From contig CAKZVD010000024.1 in the NCBI GenBank assembly GCA_937922085.1, positions 1 to 64,000 on the forward strand: DNA of 64,000 nucleotides, given 5' to 3'. Source of the DNA: an uncultured Tenacibaculum sp. (GTDB taxonomy: Bacteria; Bacteroidota; Bacteroidia; Flavobacteriales; Flavobacteriaceae). Positions 29,673 through 41,120 of the stretch are shown here, one piece after another (positions within the stretch are counted from its first letter, which is position 1; each line of letters starts with the position of its first letter). The notes under the pieces are model-generated. The model saw nothing but the letters and a program-made list of their open reading frames with translations. It was not told the DNA's origin and made no database searches. The position numbers were made by a program, and so were the translations under genes.

Positions 29673-30041
29673 ATGATTATAAACTTACTTGTAATTAAAA
29701 CGGAAAAACCTGAGCTTTTGAAAAGGCAATATGAAATGCTTGGTTTTGTATTTGATTATCATCAACATGGAAATGGTCCTTTTCATTATGCTAGTGAAAT
29801 TAATGGTTTTGTTTTTGAAATTTACCCGTTAACTAAGTCAATGACTATAGCTGATAATTCAATTAGACTTGGATTTGAAGTTGAAAACTTAAAGAATGTC
29901 GTAGATCAATTAAAAAGTACAAATTGGACAATACTATCAGAAGTAAAAGAAACCAAATGGGGTTTAACTGCCTTAATTAAGGATTTAGATGGAAGAAAAG
30001 TTGAGTTAAAGAATAAATTTTTAGTACATGACAAAAATTAG
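29673..30041 (+). CDS. glyoxalase/VOC-like protein
   Basis: MLGFVFDYHQHGNGPFHYASEINGFVFEIYPL...LGFEVENLKNVVDQL...LIKDLDGRKVEL. Confidence 0.75.
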   Translation: MIINLLVIKTEKPELLKRQYEMLGFVFDYHQHGNGPFHYASEINGFVFEIYPLTKSMTIADNSIRLGFEVENLKNVVDQLKSTNWTILSEVKETKWGLTALIKDLDGRKVELKNKFLVHDKN

Positions 30042-30068
30042 TCTATACCTTTAATAATTTGGCTCTAA

Positions 30069-30101
30069 AGACCTCACAGGTTTTAAAAACCTGTGAGGTC
30101 T
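30069..30101. repeat. perfect palindromic repeat (REP-like)
   Basis: AGACCTCACAGGTTTT-A-AAAACCTGTGAGGTCT, 16-bp perfect arms. Confidence 0.85.
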
Positions 30102-30198
30102 GAAAACTAAAAACATAACGATCTATTATTTATACAAATCTGTGTTGTTTTTGTCATGTACTATGAGAATAAATAGTAATTTTCCTGATTCTTTCACA

Positions 30199-30929
30199 TT
30201 ACAAGCTTCCTGCTTCAGGCCAATTTCTCCAATCATTATTTGGTTTTAAAGTAGTTTTCCATTTCGCTATATCCTTACTTTCTAAAACCTTTGCTATCAT
30301 TTGATAGATTTCATAACTACTTGGTTTATGCCCACCATATTCAGAATATGATTTATGATGCCATTTATCAATTTTTAGTAAAAGTGGTAAATTACCAGGA
30401 ATTGATGTTCTTAATTCTTCTTCTGTAGCTTTAAAAACTTCTGGGGTTCTGTCATCTAGATATCTTATTAACGACTGATGATCAATTAAATCATTTGGAT
30501 TGTCGAAATTTTGAATTTCAATACCACTATTTTTATATTTTTGCTTATCATGTTCTATAGGAAACTCACTATTTTTTATTTTGATCTCTTTAGCTTCCTT
30601 AGAAACTAATTTAAAATCTCCTTCAACCTTTTCAAAGTCTTCTCCTGATATTAAAGTTATATATTTTGTATTACAGGTATATATGTCATTAAGTCCTGCT
30701 TTATTAAGATTAACCAAACAATTACCAAAGTAATTTAATTTCTGCACTACCACTCCTATTTCCAAATCTGCTTTTCTCAAACACAATTGCCTATCTGTTT
30801 TGATCTGCAAATAAATTAATTCTACTACCAGCTGTATGAAAGTAACCATACTCTAAATCTAGAAAAAAAATTATACGTAGTATCGTCATTTAATGCTTCT
30901 AGAATTTCTTCTTTTGTGTAAAGACTCAT
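30199..30929 (-). pseudogene. frameshifted/nonsense-mutated gene of a DUF7003-like family
   Basis: Upstream of the track ORF, frames give MSLYTKEEILEALNDDTTYNFF / FLDLEYGYFHTAGSRINLFADQNR*AIVFEKS / KLNYFGNCLVNLNKAGLNDIYTCNTKYITLISGEDFEK...: shift at an 8-T run, an in-frame TAG, and a second shift before YFGNCL. Confidence 0.7.
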
Positions 30930-30954
30930 TTAGTTGTTTTTACTTAGTATTTTA

Positions 30955-31797
30955 TTACAAATTAATTTGCTTATTAATTGGTATTGGCAAATCTACACCT
31001 TCTGCAATAAATCGCTTATGAACGGCTTCTTTTAACTTACATTTAGTTTTAAATTCCTTAAAGGGTTCTATTAACCATACGTATGCTCTTAAATGTATAT
31101 GATCTGGATGTACATCAATTACTCTAACATCTATTTCTTTACTATCTTTTATAGTATCTTTTATTACATTAGGTAACTTAATTGCCTCTTCTTGAATAAT
31201 CTTTCTTGCTAAATCTATATCTGCTTTTATTCCAACCTTAAAATTATTAAAACTTAATACATGAGAATCTTCTATAGAGTGATTTAATATAGAATCTGTA
31301 CTAATAACTGAATTTGGTATTATTAATCTTTTATTTTCAAAATTATTGATTACTGTATGACGCAATGTAATATCTTCCACAATTCCAACCCTTGCATCAT
31401 CTAATTTAATATAATCCCCTACTCTAAATGGTTTAAATATTACAATAAAAGCACCAGCTATTAAATTCGATAAAGCTGCTTGTGCAGCAAAACCTATAAT
31501 TGCTGCCAAAATACCTGCTCCAGAAAATATAAAGGCAGCTTTACTTCTAAATAACGGTACTGTTATTACAATAAAAATTAATGCAAAAATTCCAACAAAA
31601 AACTTTACTGAATTTCTTAAAAATTGAATACTAGTTCTACCAAAACGATCAACCTTTCTTGTTTTTATAATTTGTAAAATTAGATACTTAATAATTCTAG
31701 AAAGTATCCATGCTACAAATATTATAAACCCAATATAGCCTAATATTCCTATAAAAGAATCTAGATTAAAGAACTGGTATATATATTTATTAGACAT
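30955..31797 (-). CDS. small-conductance mechanosensitive channel (MscS family)
   Basis: GAGILAAIIGFAAQAALSNLIAGAFIVIFKPFRVGDYIKLDDARVGIVEDITLRHTVI. Confidence 0.93.
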   Translation of the reverse strand: MSNKYIYQFFNLDSFIGILGYIGFIIFVAWILSRIIKYLILQIIKTRKVDRFGRTSIQFLRNSVKFFVGIFALIFIVITVPLFRSKAAFIFSGAGILAAIIGFAAQAALSNLIAGAFIVIFKPFRVGDYIKLDDARVGIVEDITLRHTVINNFENKRLIIPNSVISTDSILNHSIEDSHVLSFNNFKVGIKADIDLARKIIQEEAIKLPNVIKDTIKDSKEIDVRVIDVHPDHIHLRAYVWLIEPFKEFKTKCKLKEAVHKRFIAEGVDLPIPINKQINL

Positions 31798-34496
31798 TAA
31801 AATAACGCTGTTTGACTATCATCATCATCATTTTCTTTTTTCTTTTTTATTGCATTCTCTAAAGCTTTTCTTGCCTTATCCTCTTTACTTATAATAGATG
31901 TTTTTACATCTTCTTCTTCATTAGTAATTTGTTCTTCTTCGTTCACTTCTATTTCTTCCACTATTTCTACTGGCTCTTCGTAAGGTAATGACTCTAAAAA
32001 GTTTATTGTTTTTATTTTTGCTGCAGTTAATTGATTCCCTATTGCTTTTATTCCTTTAATCGAAATAAACTCTTCGAAATTAACATTCATTTTAGGTAAA
32101 CTACGTTTAGAGAACGTTACCTCAACTACAGGTCTATAATCTGTTGCTACAATTTGTAATTGAGATTTTTCATGATCGGTAAGAAATATTTCTTCTTTAT
32201 CTGTATTATCTATTAAGAATCGTTTTACAAAATAACGTTCTTTATGTCCATCAAAATAAATAGCTGAAATAGGTTTATTTGGCTTCCATTTTTCTAATAC
32301 AATCATATTGTTATCAAAATGCATTGCCAAATCAGGGGTCACTGCTTTTACTTTTCCAGACTGTGTAATTATTAAAATTTTATCTTCTGCTTTAAACTCA
32401 CCTAATAACTCTCCTCTTTCATCTACATTTAAACGTCTCACCGTATCATCAAACCATATTTTTCGTGGTTTTAACGTAGATACTCCTGCTTCTTTAAACT
32501 CTATTTTCTTTATACTCTGTTTTGTTACTAAATTCCCTCTAACACTTCTACCTTTAATTGCTAAATCGGCGAAATCGATGTCCCATTTCAACTTTTTAAT
32601 ACTACCTACTGCTCTTAATAAAATTGAAACAACCTCTGCTTCTCCGTTAGGGTTTGCTGAAAAATAAAGTAATTTAGATCCTTTATTACCATTTGTTAAA
32701 TCATATTCTTTATCTCTAGTAACAGAAGTTACATTAAAACGTTTCATGTAATTTGGTCCACGAGTACCATCTTTATAAATTAAATTATAAACCGTTCTTT
32801 TATCTCTTTTCTTAAAAAGAGTTACATGAATAATACCTTTACCTACAAATGTTTTAGAATCTACTTTGGTTACCAACATAGTACCGTCTTCTCTAAAAAC
32901 GATAATGTCATCTATATCTGCACAATCACAAACAAACTCATCTTTCTTTAATGAAGTTCCTATAAAACCTTCCTCCCTATTTACATACAGTTTAGAATTA
33001 CGCATTACCACCTTAGTAGCTACAATATCATCAAAAATTCTGATTTCTGTTTTACGTTCTCTTCCTTTACCGTATTTTGTTTTTAAGTTTTTAAAATAAT
33101 CAATAGCAAACTCAATTAAGTTATCTAAATGATGCTTTACTTCTGCTATTTTTTCTTCTAAACCTTCAATAAATTGTTTTGCTTTGTCGATATCGAATTT
33201 AGAGATCTTTTTAATTCTGATTTCTGTTAGACGTACAATATCTTCTTCTGTAACTTCTCTCTTTAAATGCTTTATATGTGGTTTTAACCCTTCGTCTATA
33301 GCTTTAATTACACCTTTCCATGTTTCTTGCTCTTCAATATCACGATAAATTCTATTTTCGATAAAAATACGTTCTAAAGAAGCAAAATGCCATTGCTCTT
33401 CTAATTCATGTAATTGAATTTCTAACTCTCTCTTTAATAATTCAACTGTAAAATCAGTAGATTTTTTAAGTACTTCAGAAACTCCAATAAAAATAGGTTT
33501 ATTGTCTTCAATAATACAACTTAAAGGTGAAATTGAATTTTCACAATTTGTAAAAGCATATAAAGCATCAATTGTTTTATCTGGTGAAACATTAGGCGGT
33601 ATATGCACTAATATTTCAACATTTGCTGCCGTATTATCTTCTATTTTTCGAATCTTAATCTTTCCTTTATCATTCGCTTTTAAAATACTATCTATTAATG
33701 AAGATGTAGTAGTACCAAAAGGAATCTCTGTAATAACTAATGTCTTTTTATCTAACTGAGAAATTTTTGCTCTAACACGAACTTTCCCTCCTCGTAAACC
33801 ATCATTATAATTGGTAAAATCTGCAATACCTCCTGTTAAGAAATCGGGAACAATAGTAAAACTTCGTCCTTTTAAATGTTTTATAGAAGCATCTATTAAC
33901 TCTAAGAAATTATGAGGTAATATTTTAGTAGATAACCCTACTGCAATACCCTCTGCTCCTTGTTTTAATAATAAAGGAAACTTTACAGGAAGATTTACTG
34001 GTTCTTTTCTTCTACCATCATAAGAAGCTTGCCATTCTGTAGTTTTTGCATTAAAAACAACTTCTAACGCGAATTTAGATAAACGTGCTTCTATATAACG
34101 AGAAGCTGCTGCTCTATCTCCTGTTAAAATATTACCCCAGTTACCTTGCATATCTATTAACAACTCCTTCTGTCCCATTTGTACCATTGCATCTCCAATA
34201 GAAGCATCTCCATGCGGGTGATATTGCATAGTATGACCAACAATGTTCGCTACTTTGTTATAACGTCCATCATCTAAATCTTTCATAGAATGCATAATAC
34301 GACGTTGTACAGGTTTAAAACCATCTTCTATAGAAGGTACAGCACGTTCTAAAATTACATAAGAAGCATAATCTAAAAACCATTCTTTATACATACCTGT
34401 TACTTTCGTAATGGTTTCTGTATTTTCTAACGGAGTTTCATTTGTTAATTCCTCGTCGTGTTCGTGTTCGTCGTACTTGTTATTTTCTTCGCTCAT
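31797..34496 (-). CDS. parC: topoisomerase IV subunit A (GyrA/ParC family)
   Basis: ASYVILERAVPSIEDGFKPVQRRIMHSM, HPHGDASIGDAMVQM, NILTGDRAAASRYIEARLS; paired with parE. Confidence 0.93.
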   Translation of the reverse strand: MSEENNKYDEHEHDEELTNETPLENTETITKVTGMYKEWFLDYASYVILERAVPSIEDGFKPVQRRIMHSMKDLDDGRYNKVANIVGHTMQYHPHGDASIGDAMVQMGQKELLIDMQGNWGNILTGDRAAASRYIEARLSKFALEVVFNAKTTEWQASYDGRRKEPVNLPVKFPLLLKQGAEGIAVGLSTKILPHNFLELIDASIKHLKGRSFTIVPDFLTGGIADFTNYNDGLRGGKVRVRAKISQLDKKTLVITEIPFGTTTSSLIDSILKANDKGKIKIRKIEDNTAANVEILVHIPPNVSPDKTIDALYAFTNCENSISPLSCIIEDNKPIFIGVSEVLKKSTDFTVELLKRELEIQLHELEEQWHFASLERIFIENRIYRDIEEQETWKGVIKAIDEGLKPHIKHLKREVTEEDIVRLTEIRIKKISKFDIDKAKQFIEGLEEKIAEVKHHLDNLIEFAIDYFKNLKTKYGKGRERKTEIRIFDDIVATKVVMRNSKLYVNREEGFIGTSLKKDEFVCDCADIDDIIVFREDGTMLVTKVDSKTFVGKGIIHVTLFKKRDKRTVYNLIYKDGTRGPNYMKRFNVTSVTRDKEYDLTNGNKGSKLLYFSANPNGEAEVVSILLRAVGSIKKLKWDIDFADLAIKGRSVRGNLVTKQSIKKIEFKEAGVSTLKPRKIWFDDTVRRLNVDERGELLGEFKAEDKILIITQSGKVKAVTPDLAMHFDNNMIVLEKWKPNKPISAIYFDGHKERYFVKRFLIDNTDKEEIFLTDHEKSQLQIVATDYRPVVEVTFSKRSLPKMNVNFEEFISIKGIKAIGNQLTAAKIKTINFLESLPYEEPVEIVEEIEVNEEEQITNEEEDVKTSIISKEDKARKALENAIKKKKENDDDDSQTALF

Positions 34497-34549
34497 TTAT
34501 TAACGTTTATACGTTTAGAGTGTTATTTTGTTTAAATATAAAAAAATTA

Positions 34550-35947
34550 TTAATCACCTCCACATCCTCCACACGAACTGCATGAGCTACAAGAGCTTCC
34601 AGAACTACATGAAGTACCGCAAGAACTATCGCCGAACCAATTACTTGAGGATGAAGTATAATTAGACTTTCCTAATTTATTATTTATTACTAAAGTAGAT
34701 AATGCTACCGCTAATACTATAGCTTCATTATTGATAGCATTATCTAAATATTTATTCGTTTCTAAATTCAAACTTGCTAGTGGCAAAAAATTGCTTTTAA
34801 AATTCCTTGTGTAAACTTTAGATAAATACGAGTAAGAAAACACTCCTACTATAACTAAAAAAAACATTATAATAGTTACTGGTTTTCCTCTAAATATTCC
34901 TAAAAAAAATCTTGAAAACACAAATGAAAAGAAAAAAAACAACATACAGGCTATTACTATTTTGTATTCTACTACTTCTTTAGAGTATAAGATTTTTTCT
35001 CTAATCAATTTCGATACATTATGTAGTTTTATAAAGATTGGTTTATTTTTTAATTCTTCTATTATTGTTTTTAAACTATCTCCTGGTGATTCTTCCATAT
35101 AATTTAAAACCGTATTTTCATATACATCTTCTGTTAGTTCCTCTTTTAAAAAACCAATTGATGAACTACTTCCTTCTAAAATATCAATATGATCAGATTC
35201 AAATAAATTATTAATTTTATACAAAATTAATTTATCTATTTTAGTTTCTATAACTTGAAATGATTCTTCTTTTCTTAATTTCTTTATATAAAAATTTTGA
35301 TCTATTAAAACTTTAAACGCTTTTTTAAAACTATGTCCTATTAACAATTCAATGGTTCCAAATGTAATTACAAAGAAACCTATAGCTAAAAATATAAAAT
35401 CAGGATTACCAATTTTTAATAGTATCGGTTTCCAAAGAAAAAAAAATGGAACTGATAATAGTGCTCCAAAAAACAAAAAATGATTATTGGTAAGTTGTTT
35501 TAAAATAGCATTTGCTTCATTTACTTTTACTTCATTTTCAAAAGATTTTGTAGTCCAAATGACTTCATTTCTTGTACCAAAATAGTTTTCATATTTTTCA
35601 GCAGTAAAATTTACAGCGTTACTTAAGACGGCTTTTTCTCCTTTTTTTCCTGTAGAAGGTATATGCTTTACATTTTTTCCCAGAATTTCACAAAAATCTT
35701 GATACGATTCTGAAAAAGTCAAATGCAAATGCCATACAATATCAATAATATGAGAAGGTGAAACCATACTTTTAGTAACAGCTACTAAAAACATAAATTT
35801 TTTATATTCTAGAATCGCATCTTCAGTAAATTGAACAGACCAATTATTTTCGTAAGACAATTTTATAGAAAAACCATATTCTTCTTCTAAGCTATCTAAT
35901 TGAAAGCCTCTTACCTCATTCCAAAGTTCTTTTTCTTTTGTATTCAT
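34550..35947 (-). CDS. glycine-rich-domain (DUF1399/TIGR04222-like) membrane protein with Cys/Ser/Gly-rich C-terminus
   Basis: IIDIVWHLHLTFSESYQDFCEILGKNVKHIPSTG; several TM segments; C-terminus GDSSCGTSCSSGSSCSSCSSCGGCGGD. Confidence 0.75.
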   Translation of the reverse strand: MNTKEKELWNEVRGFQLDSLEEEYGFSIKLSYENNWSVQFTEDAILEYKKFMFLVAVTKSMVSPSHIIDIVWHLHLTFSESYQDFCEILGKNVKHIPSTGKKGEKAVLSNAVNFTAEKYENYFGTRNEVIWTTKSFENEVKVNEANAILKQLTNNHFLFFGALLSVPFFFLWKPILLKIGNPDFIFLAIGFFVITFGTIELLIGHSFKKAFKVLIDQNFYIKKLRKEESFQVIETKIDKLILYKINNLFESDHIDILEGSSSSIGFLKEELTEDVYENTVLNYMEESPGDSLKTIIEELKNKPIFIKLHNVSKLIREKILYSKEVVEYKIVIACMLFFFFSFVFSRFFLGIFRGKPVTIIMFFLVIVGVFSYSYLSKVYTRNFKSNFLPLASLNLETNKYLDNAINNEAIVLAVALSTLVINNKLGKSNYTSSSSNWFGDSSCGTSCSSGSSCSSCSSCGGCGGD

Positions 35948-35986
35948 TAATAAATAACACTATTTAAGAAAATTAGTATTTATCTT

Positions 35987-37846
35987 CTACTCTTCCGTTT
36001 TAATGATATCTTGTTCTACTTTTAAATTTTGAATAATAAATTTCTGACGATCTGGTGTATTTTTCCCCATATAAAATTCTAGCATTTGTTCTATCGACAT
36101 TTCTTTATCTAACATTACAGGATCTAAACGAATATCATCTCCAATAAAATGCACAAATTCATCTGGTGAAATCTCTCCTAATCCTTTAAATCGGGTTATT
36201 TCTGGTTTTCCTCGTAATTTTTGAATCGCTTCTTGTTTTTCCTGTTCAGAATAACAATAATAGGTATCTTTCTTATTACGAACCCTAAATAAAGGAGTTT
36301 CTAAAATATATAAATGTCCTTCTTTAATTACCTCCGGAAAAAACTGTAAAAAGAAAGTAATTAATAACAAACGAATGTGCATACCATCTACATCGGCATC
36401 AGTTGCTATTACAATATTGTTGTATCGTAAACCTTCTAATCCGTCTTCAATATTTAATGCCGATTGTAATAAATTAAATTCTTCATTTTCATACACTATC
36501 TTCTTTGTTAAACCATATGAGTTTAATGGTTTTCCTTTTAAACTAAAAACGGCTTGTGTATTTACATTTCTCGATTTTGTGATAGAACCAGATGCAGAAT
36601 CTCCCTCGGTAATAAATAAAGTAGTATCTAAATAATTTTCTTTTTTAATATCTGCTAAATGAATTCTACAATCACGTAATTTTTTATTGTGCAAGCTTGC
36701 TTTCTTTGCTCTGTCTTTAGCCAACTTACGAATACCAGATAGTTCTTTACGTTCTTTTTCAGCTTGTAAAATTTTCTTTTGTAAAGTTTCTGCAACTACC
36801 GTATTCTTATGTAAATAGTTGTCTAATTTTGTTTTTACAAAATCATTAATATACGTTCTTACTGTTGGTAATTCTCCTCCCATGTCTGTAGAACCTAATT
36901 TTGTTTTTGTTTGACTTTCAAAAACAGGTTCCATTACTTTTATAGAAATAGCAGAAATAATCGATTTACGAACATCTGAAGCATCAAAACTTTTGTTATA
37001 GAATTCTCTAATCGTTTTTACAATTGCTTCTCTAAATGCAGCTTGGTGGGTACCTCCTTGTGTGGTATGCTGACCGTTTACAAAAGAATGATATTCTTCT
37101 GAATATTGTGTTCTACTATGCGTTATAGCAACTTCAATATCATCTCCCTTCAAATGAATAATTGGATACAACATATCTTCTTGATTGTTGTTATCTTCCA
37201 ATAAATCTTTTAACCCGTTTTCTGAATAATACTTTTCACCGTTAAAAACAATGGTTAATCCAGGGTTTAGATATACATAATTTTTTAATAATTTTATAAC
37301 GTACTCTGGACGGTATTTATAATTTTTAAAAATAGTATCATCTGCAATAAAAGTAACTTTTGTACCTTTTCTACGTGACGTTTCTTCTAAAAGTTCTTGA
37401 TTTGTTAAATTTCCTCTTTCAAATTCTGCTGAAGCTGACTTACCATCTCTGTTAGATTCTACTCTAAAGTAATTAGATAATGCATTTACAGCTTTAGTAC
37501 CTACCCCATTTAATCCAACAGATTTCTTAAAAGCTCTAGAATCGTATTTTCCCCCAGTATTCATTTTAGAAACAACGTCCACAACTTTTCCTAAAGGAAT
37601 ACCACGACCATAATCTCTAACAATTACTTTATTATCTTGAATAGAAACTTCAATGGTTTTTCCTGTTCCCATTACAAACTCATCTATAGAGTTATCAAGA
37701 ACCTCTTTTACCAAAATATAAATTCCATCATCAGCTGAAGATCCATCTCCCAACTTTCCAATGTACATTCCAGGTCGCATTCGAATATGTTCCTTCCAAT
37801 CGAGCGATCGTATATTGTCTTCGGTATATTTAGTTTCTTGCGTCAT
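35987..37846 (-). CDS. parE: DNA topoisomerase IV subunit B
   Basis: [59 protein letters not shown]. Confidence 0.96.
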   Translation of the reverse strand: MTQETKYTEDNIRSLDWKEHIRMRPGMYIGKLGDGSSADDGIYILVKEVLDNSIDEFVMGTGKTIEVSIQDNKVIVRDYGRGIPLGKVVDVVSKMNTGGKYDSRAFKKSVGLNGVGTKAVNALSNYFRVESNRDGKSASAEFERGNLTNQELLEETSRRKGTKVTFIADDTIFKNYKYRPEYVIKLLKNYVYLNPGLTIVFNGEKYYSENGLKDLLEDNNNQEDMLYPIIHLKGDDIEVAITHSRTQYSEEYHSFVNGQHTTQGGTHQAAFREAIVKTIREFYNKSFDASDVRKSIISAISIKVMEPVFESQTKTKLGSTDMGGELPTVRTYINDFVKTKLDNYLHKNTVVAETLQKKILQAEKERKELSGIRKLAKDRAKKASLHNKKLRDCRIHLADIKKENYLDTTLFITEGDSASGSITKSRNVNTQAVFSLKGKPLNSYGLTKKIVYENEEFNLLQSALNIEDGLEGLRYNNIVIATDADVDGMHIRLLLITFFLQFFPEVIKEGHLYILETPLFRVRNKKDTYYCYSEQEKQEAIQKLRGKPEITRFKGLGEISPDEFVHFIGDDIRLDPVMLDKEMSIEQMLEFYMGKNTPDRQKFIIQNLKVEQDIIKTEE

Positions 37847-37900
37847 AAAAGTTCTTGTAGATTGAGGTATTTGCTAAAATAACATTAAACATTAAAAAAC

Positions 37901-37937
37901 AAAAAACTCTGTTAATATATTTATTAACAGAGTTTTT
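37901..37937. terminator. terminator hairpin between guaB and parE
   Basis: AAAAAACTCTGTTAATATATTTATTAACAGAGTTTTT. Confidence 0.75.
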
Positions 37938-37958
37938 AAAAGACTGATTATATATTTC

Positions 37959-39434
37959 TTATCTCCTACTATAATTTGGAGCTTCTTTTGTAATTGCTAC
38001 ATCATGTGGGTGACTTTCATTAATACCACTTGCAGTAATACGAACAAATTTACCGGTTTCTTTTAATGTTTCAACATCTTTAGAACCACAATATCCCATA
38101 CCTGCACGCAACCCACCAACAAACTGATGAATACTTTCTTGTAACTCTCCTTTATAAGGTACTCTACCTACAATTCCTTCTGGCACTAATTTTTTAATAT
38201 CATCTTCAACATCTTGAAAATAACGATCTTTAGATCCTTGCTTCATTGCTTCCACAGATCCCATTCCTCTATAAGATTTGAATTTTCTTCCTTCAAAAAT
38301 AATAGTCTCTCCTGGGCTTTCTTTAGTACCCGCTAATAATGAACCTAACATTACACAATCTGCACCAGCTGCTATTGCTTTTGGTATATCTCCTGTATAA
38401 CGAATTCCTCCATCTGCAATTACAGGTACTCCACTTCCTTTTATAGCAGCGGCTACTTCTAATACAGCTGAAAACTGTGGAAAACCAACTCCTGCAACTA
38501 CTCTTGTTGTACAGATAGAACCAGGTCCTATACCTACTTTAACAGCATCTGCTCCTGCATCTACTAAATATTTAGCTGCTTCAGGGGTAGCTACATTACC
38601 TACAACAACGTCTAAATTTGGAAATTTTTCTTTAACTGACTTTAAGGCTCCTAATACTGTTTTTGTATGTCCGTGTGCTGTATCTATAATAACTGCATCT
38701 ACACCAGCATTTACTAAAGCTTCAGCTCTTTCTACTACATCTGCTGTTACACCTAAAGCCGCAGCAACTCTTAATCTTCCTAAAGTATCTTTGTTAGCTA
38801 TTGGCTTTTGAGTTGTTTTTGTAATATCTCTAAAGGTTATTAAACCTACTAAAATATCATCGTCATTAACTACTGGTAATTTTTCAATCTTATTTTCTTG
38901 AAGTATAATTTCTGCTTCTTGTAATGAAGTTCCTTCTGCTACAGTAATTAAATTATCAGAAGTCATTACATCAGTAATTAAACGCTCATTGTTCTTTTCA
39001 AAACGAAGATCTCTATTGGTAACAATTCCTACCAATTTTTTAGAATCATCTACTATAGGAATACCTCCTATTTTATGCTCTTTCATTGCATTTTTAGCAT
39101 CTAATACAACAGCATTTAATGGTAATGTTATAGGGTCTATAATCATACCACTTTCAGCACGCTTTACTTTTCTAACTTCTCGAGCTTGTTGCTCTATAGA
39201 CATGTTTTTATGTAAAACCCCAATACCACCTTCTCTTGCAATAGCAATTGCCATAGCACTCTCGGTTACTGTATCCATTGCAGCAGATACAATTGGTACG
39301 TTTATAGTTATGTTTTTTGTGAATTTTGTTTGAATACTTACTTCTCTAGGAAGTATTTCTGAATACGCAGGAACAAGTAATACATCATCGTATGTTAATC
39401 CTTCTCCTACAATTTTAGATTGATGAGCTATCAT
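37959..39434 (-). CDS. guaB: IMP dehydrogenase
   Basis: [21 protein letters not shown], two CBS domains, [38 protein letters not shown]. Confidence 0.98.
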   Translation of the reverse strand: MIAHQSKIVGEGLTYDDVLLVPAYSEILPREVSIQTKFTKNITINVPIVSAAMDTVTESAMAIAIAREGGIGVLHKNMSIEQQAREVRKVKRAESGMIIDPITLPLNAVVLDAKNAMKEHKIGGIPIVDDSKKLVGIVTNRDLRFEKNNERLITDVMTSDNLITVAEGTSLQEAEIILQENKIEKLPVVNDDDILVGLITFRDITKTTQKPIANKDTLGRLRVAAALGVTADVVERAEALVNAGVDAVIIDTAHGHTKTVLGALKSVKEKFPNLDVVVGNVATPEAAKYLVDAGADAVKVGIGPGSICTTRVVAGVGFPQFSAVLEVAAAIKGSGVPVIADGGIRYTGDIPKAIAAGADCVMLGSLLAGTKESPGETIIFEGRKFKSYRGMGSVEAMKQGSKDRYFQDVEDDIKKLVPEGIVGRVPYKGELQESIHQFVGGLRAGMGYCGSKDVETLKETGKFVRITASGINESHPHDVAITKEAPNYSRR

Positions 39435-39695
39435 ATGGCAACCAATTGTTGTGTTGTTAATTAATTGCAGGCAAATATACTGCTTTTATTGCAATTCGTA
39501 GTTTATCTTAATGTTAATCATTCAACTTTAATAATTAAAACTAATTATCAAACGTTTATACTCTTTCCTGCTACGCTTAAGGCAAAAAAAAAGATTTCTT
39601 TTAATTCTATCTCTAATTTAGCTAGTAAGAAAAACAAACATTGCGCAATGTTTCTATTTTGTTAAAAACTTATAACCTCAAAACTAATTACAAAT

Positions 39696-40100
39696 ATGGC
39701 GACTTTAAAAGAACCAAAAACATTAATAGAAACTGCTTATTTAGCTAAAGGAACAATAGGAAATGTAGGAATGCCAGGAGCTCCAATTGTTCATTTTTCA
39801 CTGGTTGTTTCTCCTGAACAACATACAGTATCTGGAATTGTAGAGATTACGCAAGCAATAGACAAACCTTCTATTAAGCTAAATGTAGCTGGTAATATTA
39901 GGTATACTGGATATGGTGATGTTACAAAAATTGTAAATCTAAGTGGCGAATATGTAGTTTCTGTCCAACCTCCTTCTATTGGTAGTTATTTAGAAAAGTT
40001 TACTGCTTATTTAGATATTAATAATGAATGGAATGGTACTGGTGGTTTCACTTATGGAAATCAGAAAATTAATGATGTACCAGTAACATCAGCAAATTAA
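39696..40100 (+). CDS. DUF1842-like protein
   Basis: YLAKGTIGNVGMPGAPIVHFSLVVSPEQHTVSGIVEITQAI; VTKIVNLSGEY. Confidence 0.7.
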   Translation: MATLKEPKTLIETAYLAKGTIGNVGMPGAPIVHFSLVVSPEQHTVSGIVEITQAIDKPSIKLNVAGNIRYTGYGDVTKIVNLSGEYVVSVQPPSIGSYLEKFTAYLDINNEWNGTGGFTYGNQKINDVPVTSAN

Positions 40101-40129
40101 AACGAATATAATTTTAGGGGATTATATTA

Positions 40130-40171
40130 AAAGGTAATATGAAACTATTTTGTAGTTGAATATTACCTTTT
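40130..40171. terminator. terminator hairpin
   Basis: AAAGGTAATAT...ATATTACCTTTT. Confidence 0.65.
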
Positions 40172-40304
40172 ATATTTTTTATAAAACCTTTTAATTTGAA
40201 GTTAAAATAACTAAAAAAAGTTATCTTAATATTGATGGTAACTTCTAAAAGGAAAATGTTTAAAAATCTTAATGAAATATATTAAAAACATCTAACAGAT
40301 CAGT

Positions 40305-41078
40305 TTATCTAAAAATAGTATTTTCTCTTACAAACGAATTCTTATAACGTTCACTAAAAGGGATTTTCTCTAAATTATTTAATATAATTAAATTGTCTTC
40401 TAAATAAATTTCTTTTATACTTTTCATGTTCACTAAATAGTTTCGGTGAACTTGTTTAAAATTATCATTATTAAGCATTTCTTTTAACTTTATTAATGAC
40501 AGTTTTATTAAATACCTTCCTTCATTACACTGTAAGTTACAGTACTTTTCTTTTACATCTATATAATTTATAGCATCTACATCTACCTTTACTACACTTC
40601 TCTTATGTTTGATAAATAAGTATTTCGGACTTAACACCCCACTATCATCTGCAAAACTGATACTGTTATTTTGTTGATAACAAGATTCAATAGCCAATTC
40701 TAGAGAGTATAATAATTCTAACTTATTATATGGTTTTAATAAATACACTAACGGATTTGTCAATTTTGCTTCATCAAAAATTGCTTTACTCTGCATACTT
40801 GTTAAAAACAAAAAAGGAATATCTATGTTTTCTTTATTTATACGTTTTGCAAGAGTGATCCCTTCTGGTTTCCCATCTATCATGATATCTAAAATAATGA
40901 GATCGAAATAACGGTTTTTTACTTCTTTTTCTGCCTCTATAATATTCTTAGCTCTAATTACCTCATACTTATTCTCTTCAAGTAATGTTGTTACTTGTTT
41001 CGCTTCTTTATCTAAATCTTCTAATAATAAAATTCTAAGGTTTTCCATCTGATAGTAGTTGTAATGTAAATTTAACAA
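40305..41078 (-). CDS. LytTR-family response regulator
   Basis: Receiver (LLLEDLDKEAKQV, DLIILDIMIDGKPEG, LTSM) and LytTR (IKHKRSVVKVDVDAINYIDVKEKYCNLQC...QVHRNYLVNMKSI). Confidence 0.92.
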   Translation of the reverse strand: MLNLHYNYYQMENLRILLLEDLDKEAKQVTTLLEENKYEVIRAKNIIEAEKEVKNRYFDLIILDIMIDGKPEGITLAKRINKENIDIPFLFLTSMQSKAIFDEAKLTNPLVYLLKPYNKLELLYSLELAIESCYQQNNSISFADDSGVLSPKYLFIKHKRSVVKVDVDAINYIDVKEKYCNLQCNEGRYLIKLSLIKLKEMLNNDNFKQVHRNYLVNMKSIKEIYLEDNLIILNNLEKIPFSERYKNSFVRENTIFR

Positions 41079-41120
41079 AAAGATTGGAGTTAGCAGTTAT
41101 CAATTACCAGTTATTAATTA

